Assembly: GCA_016794525.1 (NCBI GenBank)
Contig: JAEUJY010000013.1
Coordinates: 1 to 35,386 of the forward strand
Source of the DNA: Myxococcales bacterium
GTDB taxonomy: Bacteria; Myxococcota_A; Polyangia; Haliangiales; Haliangiaceae
Reading direction: 5' to 3'
Length of the DNA stretch: 35,386 nucleotides
The notes beneath the pieces are model-generated. The model worked only from the letters and a program-made list of their open reading frames with translations, did not search any database and had not been told where the DNA came from. The position numbers were made by a program, and so were the translations under genes. Shown one piece after another: positions 8,237 to 15,757 of the stretch (position 1 is the first letter of the stretch; each line of letters begins with the position of its first letter).

Positions 8237-8959
8237 TCAGGGTGGGGCGCCGTAGAAGCGGAGGAGCACGGCGTACAGATCGGGCGCGCGGGTGCGCAGC
8301 AGCGCCGGGCGCTCGAAGTAGACCTCGCTGACGACCGCGAAGAACTCGGCCTCGTTGGTCGCGCCGTAGTCGCGCAGCGCCTTGCGCAGCGCGCGATCGC
8401 CGCGCCGCAGCTGCGAGAAGCGCGCCTGCATCACGGTCGCCCACGGCCGGTAGTCCTCGCGCGCGTGCAGCTCGGGCGTGCCGTCGAACAGGCCGTCGCG
8501 CGCGTCGAGCACGTGGGCGAACTCGTGGGTCGCGGTGTCGAGCCCGTCGCGATCGTCGCGCAGCCCGCGCCGGACCGCGTCCCACGCGAGCACGACAACG
8601 CCGACCCGCCCGTGGGCCTCGCCGAGGACGGCGCCGTCGCGGTCGGGGTGCTGGTACGCGCGCGGGTACACCACCAGCTCGGTGACCGCGTCGTAGCGAT
8701 CGACGTCGAGGTTCAGGACCAGCCGCGCCGCCGCGGCGACGATCGTCACCCGCACCTCCTCGTCGATCGTCATGCCGCCGGCCGGGATGAAGTGCTTCTC
8801 GGCGAGCAGCACCTGCATGTCGCCATGGAGCTTGGCGCGCGTCGCCTCGCTCAGCCGCGCCACGAACGGCGCGTTGCGCCCGAGGATCGCGGACCACGCG
8901 GCCGGCACCGGCGCGGCGCGCAGCGCCCGCCGCCGCCGTCTCCGGAAGTAGCCGAACAC
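8237..8959 (-). CDS. mtfA: MtfA-type (M90 family) zinc peptidase
   Basis: 240 residues, close to the family's usual length. MtfA is a cytosolic zinc peptidase; in E. coli it binds the repressor Mlc and thereby affects glucose uptake. Visible signatures: MFGYFRRRRRRALR at the N-terminus, a WSAILGRNAPFVARLS helix, VLLAEKHFIPAGGMTIDEEV, VLAWDAVRRG, the zinc motif HEFAHVLD (H145, E146, H149) with a following DG, and TNEAEFFAVVSEVYFERP carrying the likely third ligand. The GTG start at 8959 is supported by TAGCCT 6 nt upstream (leaderless arrangement). Whether an Mlc-like partner exists here is unknown. Confidence 0.9.
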   Translation of the reverse strand: MFGYFRRRRRRALRAAPVPAAWSAILGRNAPFVARLSEATRAKLHGDMQVLLAEKHFIPAGGMTIDEEVRVTIVAAAARLVLNLDVDRYDAVTELVVYPRAYQHPDRDGAVLGEAHGRVGVVVLAWDAVRRGLRDDRDGLDTATHEFAHVLDARDGLFDGTPELHAREDYRPWATVMQARFSQLRRGDRALRKALRDYGATNEAEFFAVVSEVYFERPALLRTRAPDLYAVLLRFYGAPP

Positions 8960-8965
8960 GCCTGC

Positions 8966-8971
8966 AGGCTA
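8966..8971 (-). promoter_or_regulatory. -10-like TAGCCT box, leaderless start
   Basis: On the minus strand TAGCCT is followed by gcaggc and then the GTG at 8959. A 6-nt gap leaves no room for a ribosome binding site. Confidence 0.5.
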
Positions 8972-9171
8972 GCAGAGCGCCCGCACCGCCACGGCTCCTC
9001 GCCTCCGGCGCGCGGCGGGCGTGATCGTACGAATCGTGCACAGGTGTCGGGTGGGCAGGCAGCCACGTTAGCCGGCCCCGGCCGCCGCGGCGTGGCCAGG
9101 CCCCAAGGAAGTCAGGGGGCTGCGGGCCCGCCCCGGCCGGCACGCGCGCTGCAAGCTGGGTGGAGGGGACC

Positions 9172-9366
9172 ATGACGACACGTGCGCGAGGGGCCGACGG
9201 CGCCGATGGCGAGGTGGACTGGCGCGACCGCGTCGAGCTGCTCGTCACGGAGTCGAACGGGGCGTCGAGCCGCGTGCTGTGCATCCCCCTCGAAGCCGAC
9301 GACCCGGCAGTGGACGCCGCACCGCCGGATCCGGAGCGCCAGGCACTCCCGCCCCGCGGCCCGTAG
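9172..9366 (+). CDS. Small hypothetical protein
   Basis: 64 residues from ATG 9172, chosen over the GTG at 9160 because GGAGGGG (9161-9167) then becomes a strong Shine-Dalgarno sequence 4 nt ahead. The product starts MTTRARGADGADGEVDWRDR, has a short beta-like part (VELLVTESNGASSRVLCIPL) and an acidic, proline-rich tail. No family recognised. It is one of the few genes here with a classic ribosome binding site, in contrast to the leaderless-looking ones. It ends convergently with the SnoaL-like gene, 20 bp apart. Confidence 0.6.
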   Translation: MTTRARGADGADGEVDWRDRVELLVTESNGASSRVLCIPLEADDPAVDAAPPDPERQALPPRGP

Positions 9367-9386
9367 GCCGCCCGCGCGGCGGACGG

Positions 9387-9791
9387 TCAGCGCGCGGCCG
9401 CGCGCTGGTGCTTCACGGTGTCGACGAAGTGACGGAAGCGCGAGACCTTGCCGTCGTCGCCGAACGTCCACAGGTGCATCTCGTACTCGCGGAACCGCGC
9501 GCCGGTCGCCTTGGCCGCGATCTCGAGCGAGATCACCGCCGCGACTTGGCGCTCGTTGGCGAGCAGCGAGACCGGGGTGAACTCCAGGAACTCGAGCGCG
9601 GTCAGGGCCTCGAAGAACCCGACGACGTGGCGGGTGCCGGTGCCGGGCCGGAGCCACGGCACCCCGTAGGCCTCCCAGCCCTCGGCGTCGTGCTCCCACT
9701 CGATGCGCTCGTCGAGGTGGGCGAGGATGGTCGGGATGTCGCCGCGTCCGAAGGCCGCGTAGATCGTCTGGACGGTCTCGAGGTTGCTCAT
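9387..9791 (-). CDS. SnoaL-like (NTF2-fold) protein
   Basis: 134 residues, the usual size for the family. The start MSNLETVQTIYAAFGRGDI is the classic SnoaL-like/NTF2 opening, followed by LAHLDERIEWEHDAEGWEA, VGFFEALTALEFLEFTP and the C-terminal beta-sheet (YEMHLWTFGDDGKVSRFRHF). Members range from polyketide cyclases to small-molecule binding proteins; substrate unknown. It lies 70 bp after the SRPBCC gene on the same strand and probably closes the ArsR-SRPBCC-SnoaL operon, although TACGTC 5 nt before its start may give it its own promoter. Confidence 0.9.
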   Translation of the reverse strand: MSNLETVQTIYAAFGRGDIPTILAHLDERIEWEHDAEGWEAYGVPWLRPGTGTRHVVGFFEALTALEFLEFTPVSLLANERQVAAVISLEIAAKATGARFREYEMHLWTFGDDGKVSRFRHFVDTVKHQRAAAR

Positions 9792-9861
9792 GGCCCGACG
9801 TACGAGCGAGCGGGCGCGGCGGATCGCGCGATGGATGCGGTGGGCGATCGGCCGCCGGGCG

Positions 9862-10323
9862 TCAGGCGGCCAGCAGCTCGTCGAGCTGATCGAACGCCTC
9901 GACCATCCCGTCCTCCGCGCCGCGGCCGCTGTCGAACGCCTCCTTGGAGGGGTAGAGCTCGTGGACGACCACCAGGGTCTTGCCGTCCTTCTCCTCGAAC
10001 GTCACCGTCGTGATCTGGGTGCCGTGGGCGCTCTCCTCGTTGGTCCAGACCAGGCGTGACCCCGGCACCACCTCGGTATAGCGGCCGTGGAACGCCATCG
10101 GCTCGGCGTCGCCGTGGCGAAACACCAGGCGGTAGGTCCCGCCGACCCGCACGTCGAGGTCGCAGGAGACCAGCATCGGGGCGAAGGCCTTGGGGACCCA
10201 CCAGCGCACGAACAGGTCGCGGGTGGTCCACGCCTCGAAGACGAGGTGCGCGGGGCCATCGAAGGTTCGCGTCAGGACGAGCTCGCGCTCGGAGATCTGT
10301 TCCACCAGCGTGCGGTTCTTCAT
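9862..10323 (-). CDS. SRPBCC (Activator of Hsp90 ATPase homologue 1-like) protein
   Basis: 153 residues from ATG 10323, which overlaps the TGA of the ArsR gene as ATGA, so translation is coupled. AHSA1-type signatures are clear: LVLTRTFDGPAHLVFEAWTT, LFVRWWVPKAF, CDLDVRVGGTYRLVFRHGD, FHGRYTEVVPGSRLVWTNE and the C-terminal helix (AEDGMVEAFDQLDELLA). This START/Bet v1-like fold binds hydrophobic ligands. ArsR regulators paired with SRPBCC proteins are very common in bacteria; the SRPBCC partner presumably binds or handles the compound involved, but the ligand is not known here. Confidence 0.93.
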   Translation of the reverse strand: MKNRTLVEQISERELVLTRTFDGPAHLVFEAWTTRDLFVRWWVPKAFAPMLVSCDLDVRVGGTYRLVFRHGDAEPMAFHGRYTEVVPGSRLVWTNEESAHGTQITTVTFEEKDGKTLVVVHELYPSKEAFDSGRGAEDGMVEAFDQLDELLAA

Positions 10324-10664
10324 CGGGACTTGCTCCGTTTCTTCAGTTCCTCGACCACCTGGTCCAGCTCGTCGAAGCGCGCGTCCCACAGCTCGCGGAA
10401 CCGCTCGATCCACGCCGCCGCCTCTTCGAGGCGACGCGGCCCGAGCTTGCAGGTCCGCACCCGGCCGATCTTCTCGGTGGTGACCAGGCCCGCCTGCTCC
10501 AGGACGCCCACGTGCTTCTTCATGCCCGTGAGCGTCATGTCGAACGTCTCGGCGAGGTCCGTGATCGACGCGTCCGCACGCCCGAGCCGCTCCAGGACGC
10601 CACGGCGAGTGGCGTCCGAGAGCGCGGCGAACGAGGCGTCGAGGGCCTGCGCATACTGAACCAT
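10320..10664 (-). CDS. ArsR-family transcriptional regulator
   Basis: 114 residues from ATG 10664 (MVQYAQALDASFAALSDATR). The winged-helix core follows: GVLERLGRADASITDLAETF, then TLTGMKKHVGVLEQAGLVT as the recognition region, EKIGRVRTCKLGP as the wing and a C-terminal helix ending EELKKRSKSR. No CxC-type metal site is visible, as expected for the subgroup paired with SRPBCC proteins. The start codon sits inside a perfect 20-bp palindrome (10655-10674), and TAAACT lies 7 nt upstream, so the protein very likely represses its own leaderless promoter. An upstream in-frame codon at 10685 would place the whole palindrome inside the gene and is less likely. Confidence 0.93.
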   Translation of the reverse strand: MVQYAQALDASFAALSDATRRGVLERLGRADASITDLAETFDMTLTGMKKHVGVLEQAGLVTTEKIGRVRTCKLGPRRLEEAAAWIERFRELWDARFDELDQVVEELKKRSKSR

Positions 10665-10674
10665 ATGGTTCAGT
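10655..10674. promoter_or_regulatory. Perfect 20-bp palindrome over the ArsR start codon (operator)
   Basis: ACTGAACCATATGGTTCAGT is its own reverse complement and contains the ATG of the ArsR gene. Its outer AGT overlaps the TAAACT -10-like box (10672-10677). A dimeric ArsR bound here would block both transcription initiation and the start codon region. Confidence 0.8.
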
Positions 10675-10677
10675 TTA
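10672..10677 (-). promoter_or_regulatory. -10-like TAAACT box of the ArsR operon
   Basis: TAAACT on the minus strand, 7 nt before the ATG at 10664 and overlapping the palindrome. TTGCGC lies 19 nt further upstream as a weak -35 candidate. Confidence 0.5.
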
Positions 10678-10736
10678 TGGCACACCGCATCGCCGCGCGC
10701 AAGCGCGTTCGCGCGCGCGCCGCCTGCGCGCCGTGT

Positions 10737-11192
10737 TCAGGCCCGCCGTGGCGGCTCGACCTCGTCGCCCGCCGGCGTGACCGGCGCGGGCTTCCGCCCG
10801 ACCAGCCGAGCCCAGAAGCCATCGCCCCGCGCCCGCGACCGCAGCCAGTCCACCTTCGCGGCGAGCCGGCGCGCGTCGAGGGCCCCGACCACGACGTCGA
10901 GCACCTCGCCGTCGTGTACCAGCACCATCGTCGGGATGGAGCGGATGTTGAACGCGGCGGCGAGCTCCGGGTGCGCCTCGGTGTCCACCTTGTAGAAGCG
11001 CACCGCGGGATCGTCCCCGGCGTGCTGCGCGGCCACCGCCTCGAAGTGCGGGGCGAGCGCGCGGCAGGGGGCGCACCACGGCGCCCAGAAGTCGATCACG
11101 CCGGTCCCGCCGCCCGGGCTCATCAAGCGCCCCACCGCGGCGCGGGTCGTGAGGTCGGTGTACGGCTTGGCCGGAGTCGTGGTTCGCGCCAT
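10737..11192 (-). CDS. Thioredoxin with a C-terminal extension
   Basis: 151 residues from ATG 11192. The thioredoxin fold is clear: VIDFWAPWCAPCRALAPHFE carries the redox motif WCAPC (C40, C43), followed by VRFYKVDTEAHPELAAAFN, IRSIPTMVLVHDGEVLDVVV with the cis-proline, and ALDARRLAAKVDWL. A basic C-terminal tail of about 30 residues (GFWARLVGRKPAPVTPAGDE) goes beyond the usual 105-110 residues. No signal peptide, so probably a cytosolic disulfide reductase of the TrxA/TrxC type. It stands 72 bp upstream of the ArsR gene on the same strand, but the ArsR gene appears to have its own promoter. Confidence 0.93.
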   Translation of the reverse strand: MARTTTPAKPYTDLTTRAAVGRLMSPGGGTGVIDFWAPWCAPCRALAPHFEAVAAQHAGDDPAVRFYKVDTEAHPELAAAFNIRSIPTMVLVHDGEVLDVVVGALDARRLAAKVDWLRSRARGDGFWARLVGRKPAPVTPAGDEVEPPRRA

Positions 11193-11297
11193 GCACGGTG
11201 AGAGCCAGCGGGTGGCCAGAGGGTTCGCGCGGTCAACGCGCCGGGGGCGCCGGGGGCCTGCGGCGGCGCTGCGGTCGGCGGCGACCCCGAGGAGGGG

Positions 11298-11303
11298 TAA
11301 GCT
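11298..11303 (+). promoter_or_regulatory. -10-like TAAGCT box before the Mpo1-like gene
   Basis: TAAGCT is followed by cgaccg and the ATG at 11310. GAGGAGGGG just upstream (about 11289-11297) resembles a ribosome binding site but would be rather far from the start, so leaderless initiation is the alternative. Confidence 0.4.
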
Positions 11304-11309
11304 CGACCG

Positions 11310-11837
11310 ATGGCATCCCTGATCGATCGGCTCGCGTCGTATGCGGAGTACCACCGCGACCGGCGGAACATCGCGACGCACTTCGTCGGCATCCCGATGA
11401 TCCTCGTCGGTACGCAGGCCGCGCTGGCGCGGATCGGCGTGGGTCCGCTGAACGCGGCGGCGGGCGCGACCGCGCTGGCGGCGCGCTACTACCGCGCGCT
11501 CGATCCGACCTACGGCGCGGCGATGGCCGCGGTGCTCGGCGCGACCTGCGCGCTCGGGACCGGGATCGGGATGCTGCCCCTGCCGGCGTGGGCCGGGGCC
11601 ACCGCGGGCCTGCTGGTCGGCGGCTGGGCGATCCAGTTCCTCGGCCACGCGTTCGAGGGCCGGAAGCCGGCGTTCCTCGACGATCTCCGCGGGCTGCTCG
11701 ACGGGCCGCTGTTCCTGGTGGCCGAGGTCGCGTTCGCGCTCGGCCTGTCGCCCGAGCTGCAGGCCGAGGTCGAGCGGCGCGCCGGCCCGACGCGGTGGGG
11801 CAAGATCGCGTCGACGGCGGTCGCGTCCGCCGCCTGA
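11310..11837 (+). CDS. Mpo1/DUF962-family membrane protein
   Basis: 175 residues. The DUF962 (YGL010w/Mpo1-like) signature is present: YAEYHRDRRNIATHFVGIPM near the N-terminus, with histidines that bind the metal in yeast Mpo1, and GWAIQFLGHAFEGRKPAFLD near residue 110. Three to four hydrophobic segments (MILVGTQAALARIGV, GAAMAAVLGATCALGTGIGM, AGATAGLLVGGW, PLFLVAEVAFALGL) indicate an inner-membrane protein. Yeast Mpo1 is an Fe(II) dioxygenase that alpha-oxidises 2-hydroxy fatty acids; a similar lipid role here is inference. It ends convergently with the next gene 10 bp away. Confidence 0.88.
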   Translation: MASLIDRLASYAEYHRDRRNIATHFVGIPMILVGTQAALARIGVGPLNAAAGATALAARYYRALDPTYGAAMAAVLGATCALGTGIGMLPLPAWAGATAGLLVGGWAIQFLGHAFEGRKPAFLDDLRGLLDGPLFLVAEVAFALGLSPELQAEVERRAGPTRWGKIASTAVASAA

Positions 11838-11847
11838 GCTAGCGGCG

Positions 11848-12465
11848 TTACCAGCGCGTCCGGGCGCCGGGTTCGAAGCGGCGCGGTCGCGCGCGCCAGG
11901 CCATCAGCGGCGCCACGACGCCCGTGATCGCGCAGAGGCCCAGCGCGATGATCAGCGCGCGCTGCGCCTGCGGGTCCGGGGCCGTGTGGTGGTTGAACTC
12001 GCCGCGGACCGCCGCGCCGAAGAACACCAGCAGGCACCACGCGACCACCGCGCCGACCGACCACACCAGCGCGCCGCTCCAGGTCCCGATCCGGAACTCC
12101 ACGTCGTCGCGGCCGCGCAGCCGCTCGTGGAGCGTGCGCACGACCAGCTCGTCGTCGTCGTCCTCGATCGGGTAGCTGGCGCCCGCCCGGGTGAAGACCA
12201 TGCACACGCGGGTCTGGTCGACGCGCTGCGCGTTCACCCGGCGCACCTCGGCCAGGCGCACGCGCGCCACCTCGTGGACCGGCTCGTCCAGCACCGCGCC
12301 GTCCTCGTCGGTCAACGCCGGCGCGAGCCGGCCGCGGGTCGGCGCCTTCCACACGATCTCCTCGCCGGTGATCGTGACGATGCACGTCACGTTGGCGACG
12401 ACGCTCTCGATGACCAGCGGCGGCAGCTCGACCGCGCGATACGGGGCGCTTGCGGAGACGTCCAC
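11848..12465 (-). CDS. Membrane protein with two C-terminal helices, unknown function
   Basis: About 205 residues if started at the GTG at 12465, preceded by TACAGA with a 5-nt gap. Longer starts up to 12600 are open but look non-coding. The N-terminal part is a soluble beta-rich domain (LPPLVIESVVANVTCIVTIT, GEEIVWKAPTRGRLAPAL, CMVFTRAGASYPIEDDDDE). Two transmembrane helices follow (ALVWSVGAVVAWCLLVFFGA and ALIIALGLCAITGVVAPLMA) with a basic C-terminal tail, placing it in the inner membrane. No family recognised; the layout resembles small PH-like or signal-sensing membrane proteins, but nothing decides this. Confidence 0.65.
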   Translation of the reverse strand: MDVSASAPYRAVELPPLVIESVVANVTCIVTITGEEIVWKAPTRGRLAPALTDEDGAVLDEPVHEVARVRLAEVRRVNAQRVDQTRVCMVFTRAGASYPIEDDDDELVVRTLHERLRGRDDVEFRIGTWSGALVWSVGAVVAWCLLVFFGAAVRGEFNHHTAPDPQAQRALIIALGLCAITGVVAPLMAWRARPRRFEPGARTRW

Positions 12466-12626
12466 GCCCGTCTGTACCAGCCGCGCCGCCGCGCCGGCCA
12501 CCCGGATCGCGCGGGAGGGTGCGCCCCGGACACGGGGCGCGTGTCTGGCCGTCCACGACCGTGTGGGAGGCCAAGGCATTCGCGGGGATAGGGTTGGCAA
12601 CGAAGCTGCAGTACCGGAGCGCCACG

Positions 12627-13616
12627 ATGCGCAACCGCTTCCTCGCCGCGACCCTGCTCCTGCTCGCTTCCGCTGCCTGTGACGACGTCGACGCGCTCGG
12701 GCCCGACGCCGGCGCCCCCGCGGACGCCGGCACCGATGGCGACGCCGCGCCGGCGACCCCGGCCGCGGTCGTGGCGCAGGAGCTGCCCGACGCGCCGTCG
12801 CTCACCGAGCTGACGTGGGCGTCCGGTCAGCTCGGCATGGTGATCGGCAGCGGCGGTGACAGCGCGCAGGGCCGCGTCGAACAGATCGGCAGCGACGCCG
12901 ACGGCGCGGTCACGCTGCGCCGCGGTCACCGCGTCGACCGCGACGAGGCGGCGATGATCGGTCAGGTCGTCACGCTGTTCGAGCACAGCGGCGCGCGCTG
13001 CGCGGCGACCGTGACCCGCCTGGTCGAGGTCGCCGAGTTCGTGCCCGATCCCGAGCTCGGCCGGCGCAGCAAGGCCGCGCTGTGGCGGGTCGCCGAGGAG
13101 CGCGGCGCGGTGACCGTGGTCGCCGAGCTGTCCAGCGCGTGCGCCGAGCCGCTCGTGGCCGGCGAGCCGGGCGATGACCGGGCCGCGACGGCGCCGGTGG
13201 TCGTCGAGCTCGGCCGCCCGGTCGCGGTCGATGCCATCGCGCGGCTGCGCGCCCTGCCGCGCTTCGCCGCCGCCCAGGCAGAGTATCGCGCGGCCGAGTA
13301 CGACTACGACCCCGCGCGTCCAGACTGGAGCGAGGACGCCGAGCCGCAGGTCACCGAGTTCACGCTCGCCGGCCGGGCCTACGTGACGGCCGCGCTCGAG
13401 CGCCCTGGCTCGTGCGGCGACTTCTACGCCTCGATGTTCGCGGTCTGGCAGCGCCAGCCCGGCGGCGACCTGCGCCGGGTCGTCGACACCGACGCCCAGC
13501 CCGCCGGCTACGACCTGGTCTTCGACGTCGACCACGACGGCGTGCCCGAGTTCGCGGCCACGCCCGGGCGCGAGGTGGTGTACGAGACGGTCGAGTACGA
13601 CGGCTGCGGCTGCTGA
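12627..13616 (+). CDS. Lipoprotein of unknown function
   Basis: 329 residues from ATG 12627, with GGAG 7 nt upstream (12616-12619) and a TAGGGT box at 12589-12594, so this gene looks conventionally leadered. The signal peptide MRNRFLAATLLLLASAAC ends in a lipobox cysteine (C18), followed by an Asp/Ala-rich linker (DAGAPADAGTDGDAAPA) typical of myxobacterial lipoproteins. The body is globular and acidic, with a calcium-loop-like DVDHDGVPEFAATPG near the C-terminus and a final CGC. The last 33 nt of the gene, stop included, recur perfectly at 15721, on the far side of the zincin cassette. Confidence 0.8.
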   Translation: MRNRFLAATLLLLASAACDDVDALGPDAGAPADAGTDGDAAPATPAAVVAQELPDAPSLTELTWASGQLGMVIGSGGDSAQGRVEQIGSDADGAVTLRRGHRVDRDEAAMIGQVVTLFEHSGARCAATVTRLVEVAEFVPDPELGRRSKAALWRVAEERGAVTVVAELSSACAEPLVAGEPGDDRAATAPVVVELGRPVAVDAIARLRALPRFAAAQAEYRAAEYDYDPARPDWSEDAEPQVTEFTLAGRAYVTAALERPGSCGDFYASMFAVWQRQPGGDLRRVVDTDAQPAGYDLVFDVDHDGVPEFAATPGREVVYETVEYDGCGC

Positions 13617-13619
13617 CGC
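13584..13619 (+). repeat. 36-bp direct repeat, left copy (end of lipoprotein gene)
   Basis: Perfect 36-bp match to 15721-15756. This copy is the native 3' end of the lipoprotein gene (codons for ETVEYDGCGC, TGA and three more bases). The two copies flank the 2.1-kb zincin-lipoprotein cassette. Confidence 0.95.
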
Positions 13620-13822
13620 GCGGTTGCGTGCGATCCCGTCGTTCGTCGAGCTCGCACCGACGTCGGTTGCCCCGCGGCGTCGGCACCGCCACCCGTCCGC
13701 CAGGGCCGACCCCGGCGGCGATCAGCGCGAAGTGCGGCGCGCGGACGCGGGGGCGACCCGACCGGCATCGAACGGCTACGATTTTCAAGCAACTGTGGCG
13801 CGCACCGCCCGATATCGCGTGC

Positions 13823-14995
13823 ATGTACGAGCCACGCGAGTCGAAGCCGAGGGCGCCAGACGCAGCCGAAGGTGGCGGTCGGCGGTCGGCGCCAGGGAAG
13901 TCGCCGCGCACCGCGCGCCTGACCGGCAGCGGGCCGTCGCGCGGGGCCGCGATCGCCGATCCGCGCGGCGGGGTGCCTAACCCCGTCGATGGCGGCATGC
14001 CAGCGATGGATGACCCGTTCGGGTTGCACCTGCCGATGAACGAGACGACCTTCGCGGGCGACGACGGCGTGCCGCCGACCGACGTGTTCGCGGACCAGCG
14101 CGCGGCGCTCGCCGACGAGCTCGAGCGCTTGATCGCGCGGGCCGAGTGGCCGGCGCTGCGCCCCGAAGCGCGCGGCGCGGCGGCACCGGGGGCGGAAGGT
14201 CGCGCCCAGGCGCGCCGGCGGGGCGAGATGCCGGATCTCACCGGCGTTGGCAGCGTCGCCGCGATGGACACCTGGGCTCGGGGTGTCCGGGCGCTCGCGA
14301 GCTCGTGGGATCGCCTCGATGTCGACCAGCGCCGGGAAGCGCTCGAGCGCATTGCGACGACGGTGCTGACCGCGGCGGACGTACCGCCGGCGCCGATCGA
14401 GGCACCGGAGACGTGGCGGACGCCCGCATCCTTTGATTTCCGAACCTGGAAGGTGGTCATCAGGATGACACTGCTGCGGCGCGCGCCGCTCACGGAAGCA
14501 GCGGCCTGTGAGCTAGCCGAGATCCTGGCTCACGAGGCCCGCCACGCCGAGCAGTACTTCTTGGCCGCGCGCTGGCTGGCCGGCAAGGGCGCCTCCGCAG
14601 ACGAGGTCGTGGCGACGCTCGACGGCCTCGACGCCGCGGCAGCCGAGCGGGCAGTCGCCCTCGGCACGCGCGGGCTCTCAGGTCCGGCGATGGCGCTGGC
14701 GAGCTCGATGCAGCAGGCGCTCGGCCCCGATCACGCAAGGCACGTACGCGACGCCAAGGACGATGGGTACGACGAGATGCGCGTCGCCCGCGCGGCGGCC
14801 CGCGAGATCGTCCCGCGGTTGCGGGCGCGACCAGCCACCGCGTCGCTGGAGGAAGGGCGCGCGACGTGCGAGAGATTGCGGGTGTCGATCGCCGAGGTGC
14901 TGCAGAAGTACCGCGTGTACCGTCGCAGCCCGTACGAGCTCGATGGCCACGAGGTCGGCGCTGGCGCGGTCGCCGCGTTCGAGGCGTCGCGATGA
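13823..14995 (+). CDS. HEARH zincin-like protein, eCIS-toxin-like N-terminus (cassette 1)
   Basis: 390 residues from ATG 13823. The first 60 residues are disordered and carry APGKSPRTARL (GK at 25-26, T30, R32, L33), matching the same positions of the eCIS-core toxin at 32416. MDDPFGLHLPMNE (62-74) shares the DDPFGLHL octapeptide with that toxin's peptidase domain. After a helical middle comes a zinc-peptidase-like core: LAEILAHEARHAEQYFLAAR with HEXXH at 237-241, and YRRSPYELDGHEVGAGAV, whose E372 is a candidate third ligand. No signal peptide. Near-identical in length and most positions to the gene at 29359. The downstream lipoprotein gene overlaps by ATGA. Likely an injected or released effector; this role is inferred. 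Confidence 0.85.
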   Translation: MYEPRESKPRAPDAAEGGGRRSAPGKSPRTARLTGSGPSRGAAIADPRGGVPNPVDGGMPAMDDPFGLHLPMNETTFAGDDGVPPTDVFADQRAALADELERLIARAEWPALRPEARGAAAPGAEGRAQARRRGEMPDLTGVGSVAAMDTWARGVRALASSWDRLDVDQRREALERIATTVLTAADVPPAPIEAPETWRTPASFDFRTWKVVIRMTLLRRAPLTEAAACELAEILAHEARHAEQYFLAARWLAGKGASADEVVATLDGLDAAAAERAVALGTRGLSGPAMALASSMQQALGPDHARHVRDAKDDGYDEMRVARAAAREIVPRLRARPATASLEEGRATCERLRVSIAEVLQKYRVYRRSPYELDGHEVGAGAVAAFEASR

Positions 14996-15669
14996 GCGCC
15001 ACGTGGTGCGTCGATCGCTGCCAATGCCTGGTGCTCGCCGGGTTGGTCGCCTGCGCGCCGACGGTCTCGTCGCCCCGCCCGCCGGCACCGCCGCGGCGAT
15101 CCGCCAACAGCGAGGCGCGGCCTGGGCCCCACGTCGCGGTCGCGCCAGCGCTGCCCGTCTCCGCACCCGTTCCACTGCCACCGCCACCGCCGCCGCTACC
15201 GCCGCCGCCACCACCGGTCGTGGACGCCGAGCAGCGCGCGATCCTCGACGCGCTCGAGGCGGTCGCGAAGGAGCTCGAGGCGCCGCGCACTCCGGCCGAC
15301 CTCGCCGCGGCGCTGGGGACGATCGTCACGACCACGCTCGATCAGCACCTCATCGACGTGACGCCGCGTCACGCCGCGCTGTCGCGCATCCGCGTCGGCC
15401 GCGACCATCGACCGACGGAGAACTACGTCGAGGTCACGGTGCGTACGCCGACGAGCGCGGTGATCTTGGGCACCCGGTTCGGTGAGCTCATCGAGGCCGG
15501 GCTCGTGCCCGAGTTCGACGATCCGTACTGGCTGACCACCTGCCGCGCGCTGCCGGACGGAGCTGCCGTCTCGATCGAGGTGATCTTTGACTGGGTGCCC
15601 AAGCTCGAAGCGGCCGAGCCGACATCGACCGTCCACCTCGTGCGCCGGCCAGATGGCCGGTGCCCGTGA
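14992..15669 (+). CDS. Lipoprotein coupled to zincin 1 (candidate immunity/partner)
   Basis: 225 residues from ATG 14992, which overlaps the zincin stop as ATGA. The signal peptide ends in a good lipobox (LVLAGLVAC), followed by a long Pro-rich linker with two polyproline runs, then DAEQRAILDALEAVAKELE, VTPRHAALSRIRVGRD, ENYVEVTVRTPTSAVILGTR and DPYWLTTCRALPDGAAVSIE. The same domain occurs in the lipoproteins at 30528 and 31271. A surface or periplasmic lipoprotein co-translated with a putative zinc peptidase fits an immunity or inhibitor protein, but it could also be an export partner. The linker is unlike the Asp/Ala linkers of other lipoproteins here. Confidence 0.85.
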   Translation: MSATWCVDRCQCLVLAGLVACAPTVSSPRPPAPPRRSANSEARPGPHVAVAPALPVSAPVPLPPPPPPLPPPPPPVVDAEQRAILDALEAVAKELEAPRTPADLAAALGTIVTTTLDQHLIDVTPRHAALSRIRVGRDHRPTENYVEVTVRTPTSAVILGTRFGELIEAGLVPEFDDPYWLTTCRALPDGAAVSIEVIFDWVPKLEAAEPTSTVHLVRRPDGRCP

Positions 15670-15720
15670 CAGGCGTCGGGGGCGCGCCCGCCGATCGTCT
15701 CGACGCACGCGATGACCTCG

Positions 15721-15756
15721 GAGACGGTCGAGTACGACGGCTGCGGCTGCTGACGC
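15721..15756 (+). repeat. 36-bp direct repeat, right copy (orphan gene end)
   Basis: Perfect copy of 13584-13619 but with no gene attached: the upstream sequence (15670-15720) does not continue the lipoprotein frame. It abuts the stop codon of the YiiG-like gene (15758). This is what one expects if a 2.1-kb segment was inserted between two formerly adjacent convergent genes. Confidence 0.95.
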
Positions 15757-15757
15757 C

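Noticed and set aside
9139-9152. Sigma-54-like GG-N10-GC element (GGCACGCGCGCTGC) before the 64-residue ORF
   Set aside because: Spacing fits, but transcription would start about 11 nt later, at or inside the GGAGGGG ribosome binding site, leaving almost no leader. Likely chance in GC-rich DNA.
13823-14995. Zincin 1 as a true DUF4157 (eCIS-core) protein
   Set aside because: It shares the N-terminal signature and DDPFGLHL, but its HEXXH (HEARHAEQYF) lies about 170 residues later in another sequence context, and the VRVH/AYTVG core of DUF4157 is missing.
15170-15220. Polyproline run in lipoprotein 1 as a frameshift or assembly error
   Set aside because: The frame continues correctly into a domain conserved in two other lipoproteins, and Pro-rich linkers after a lipobox are normal.
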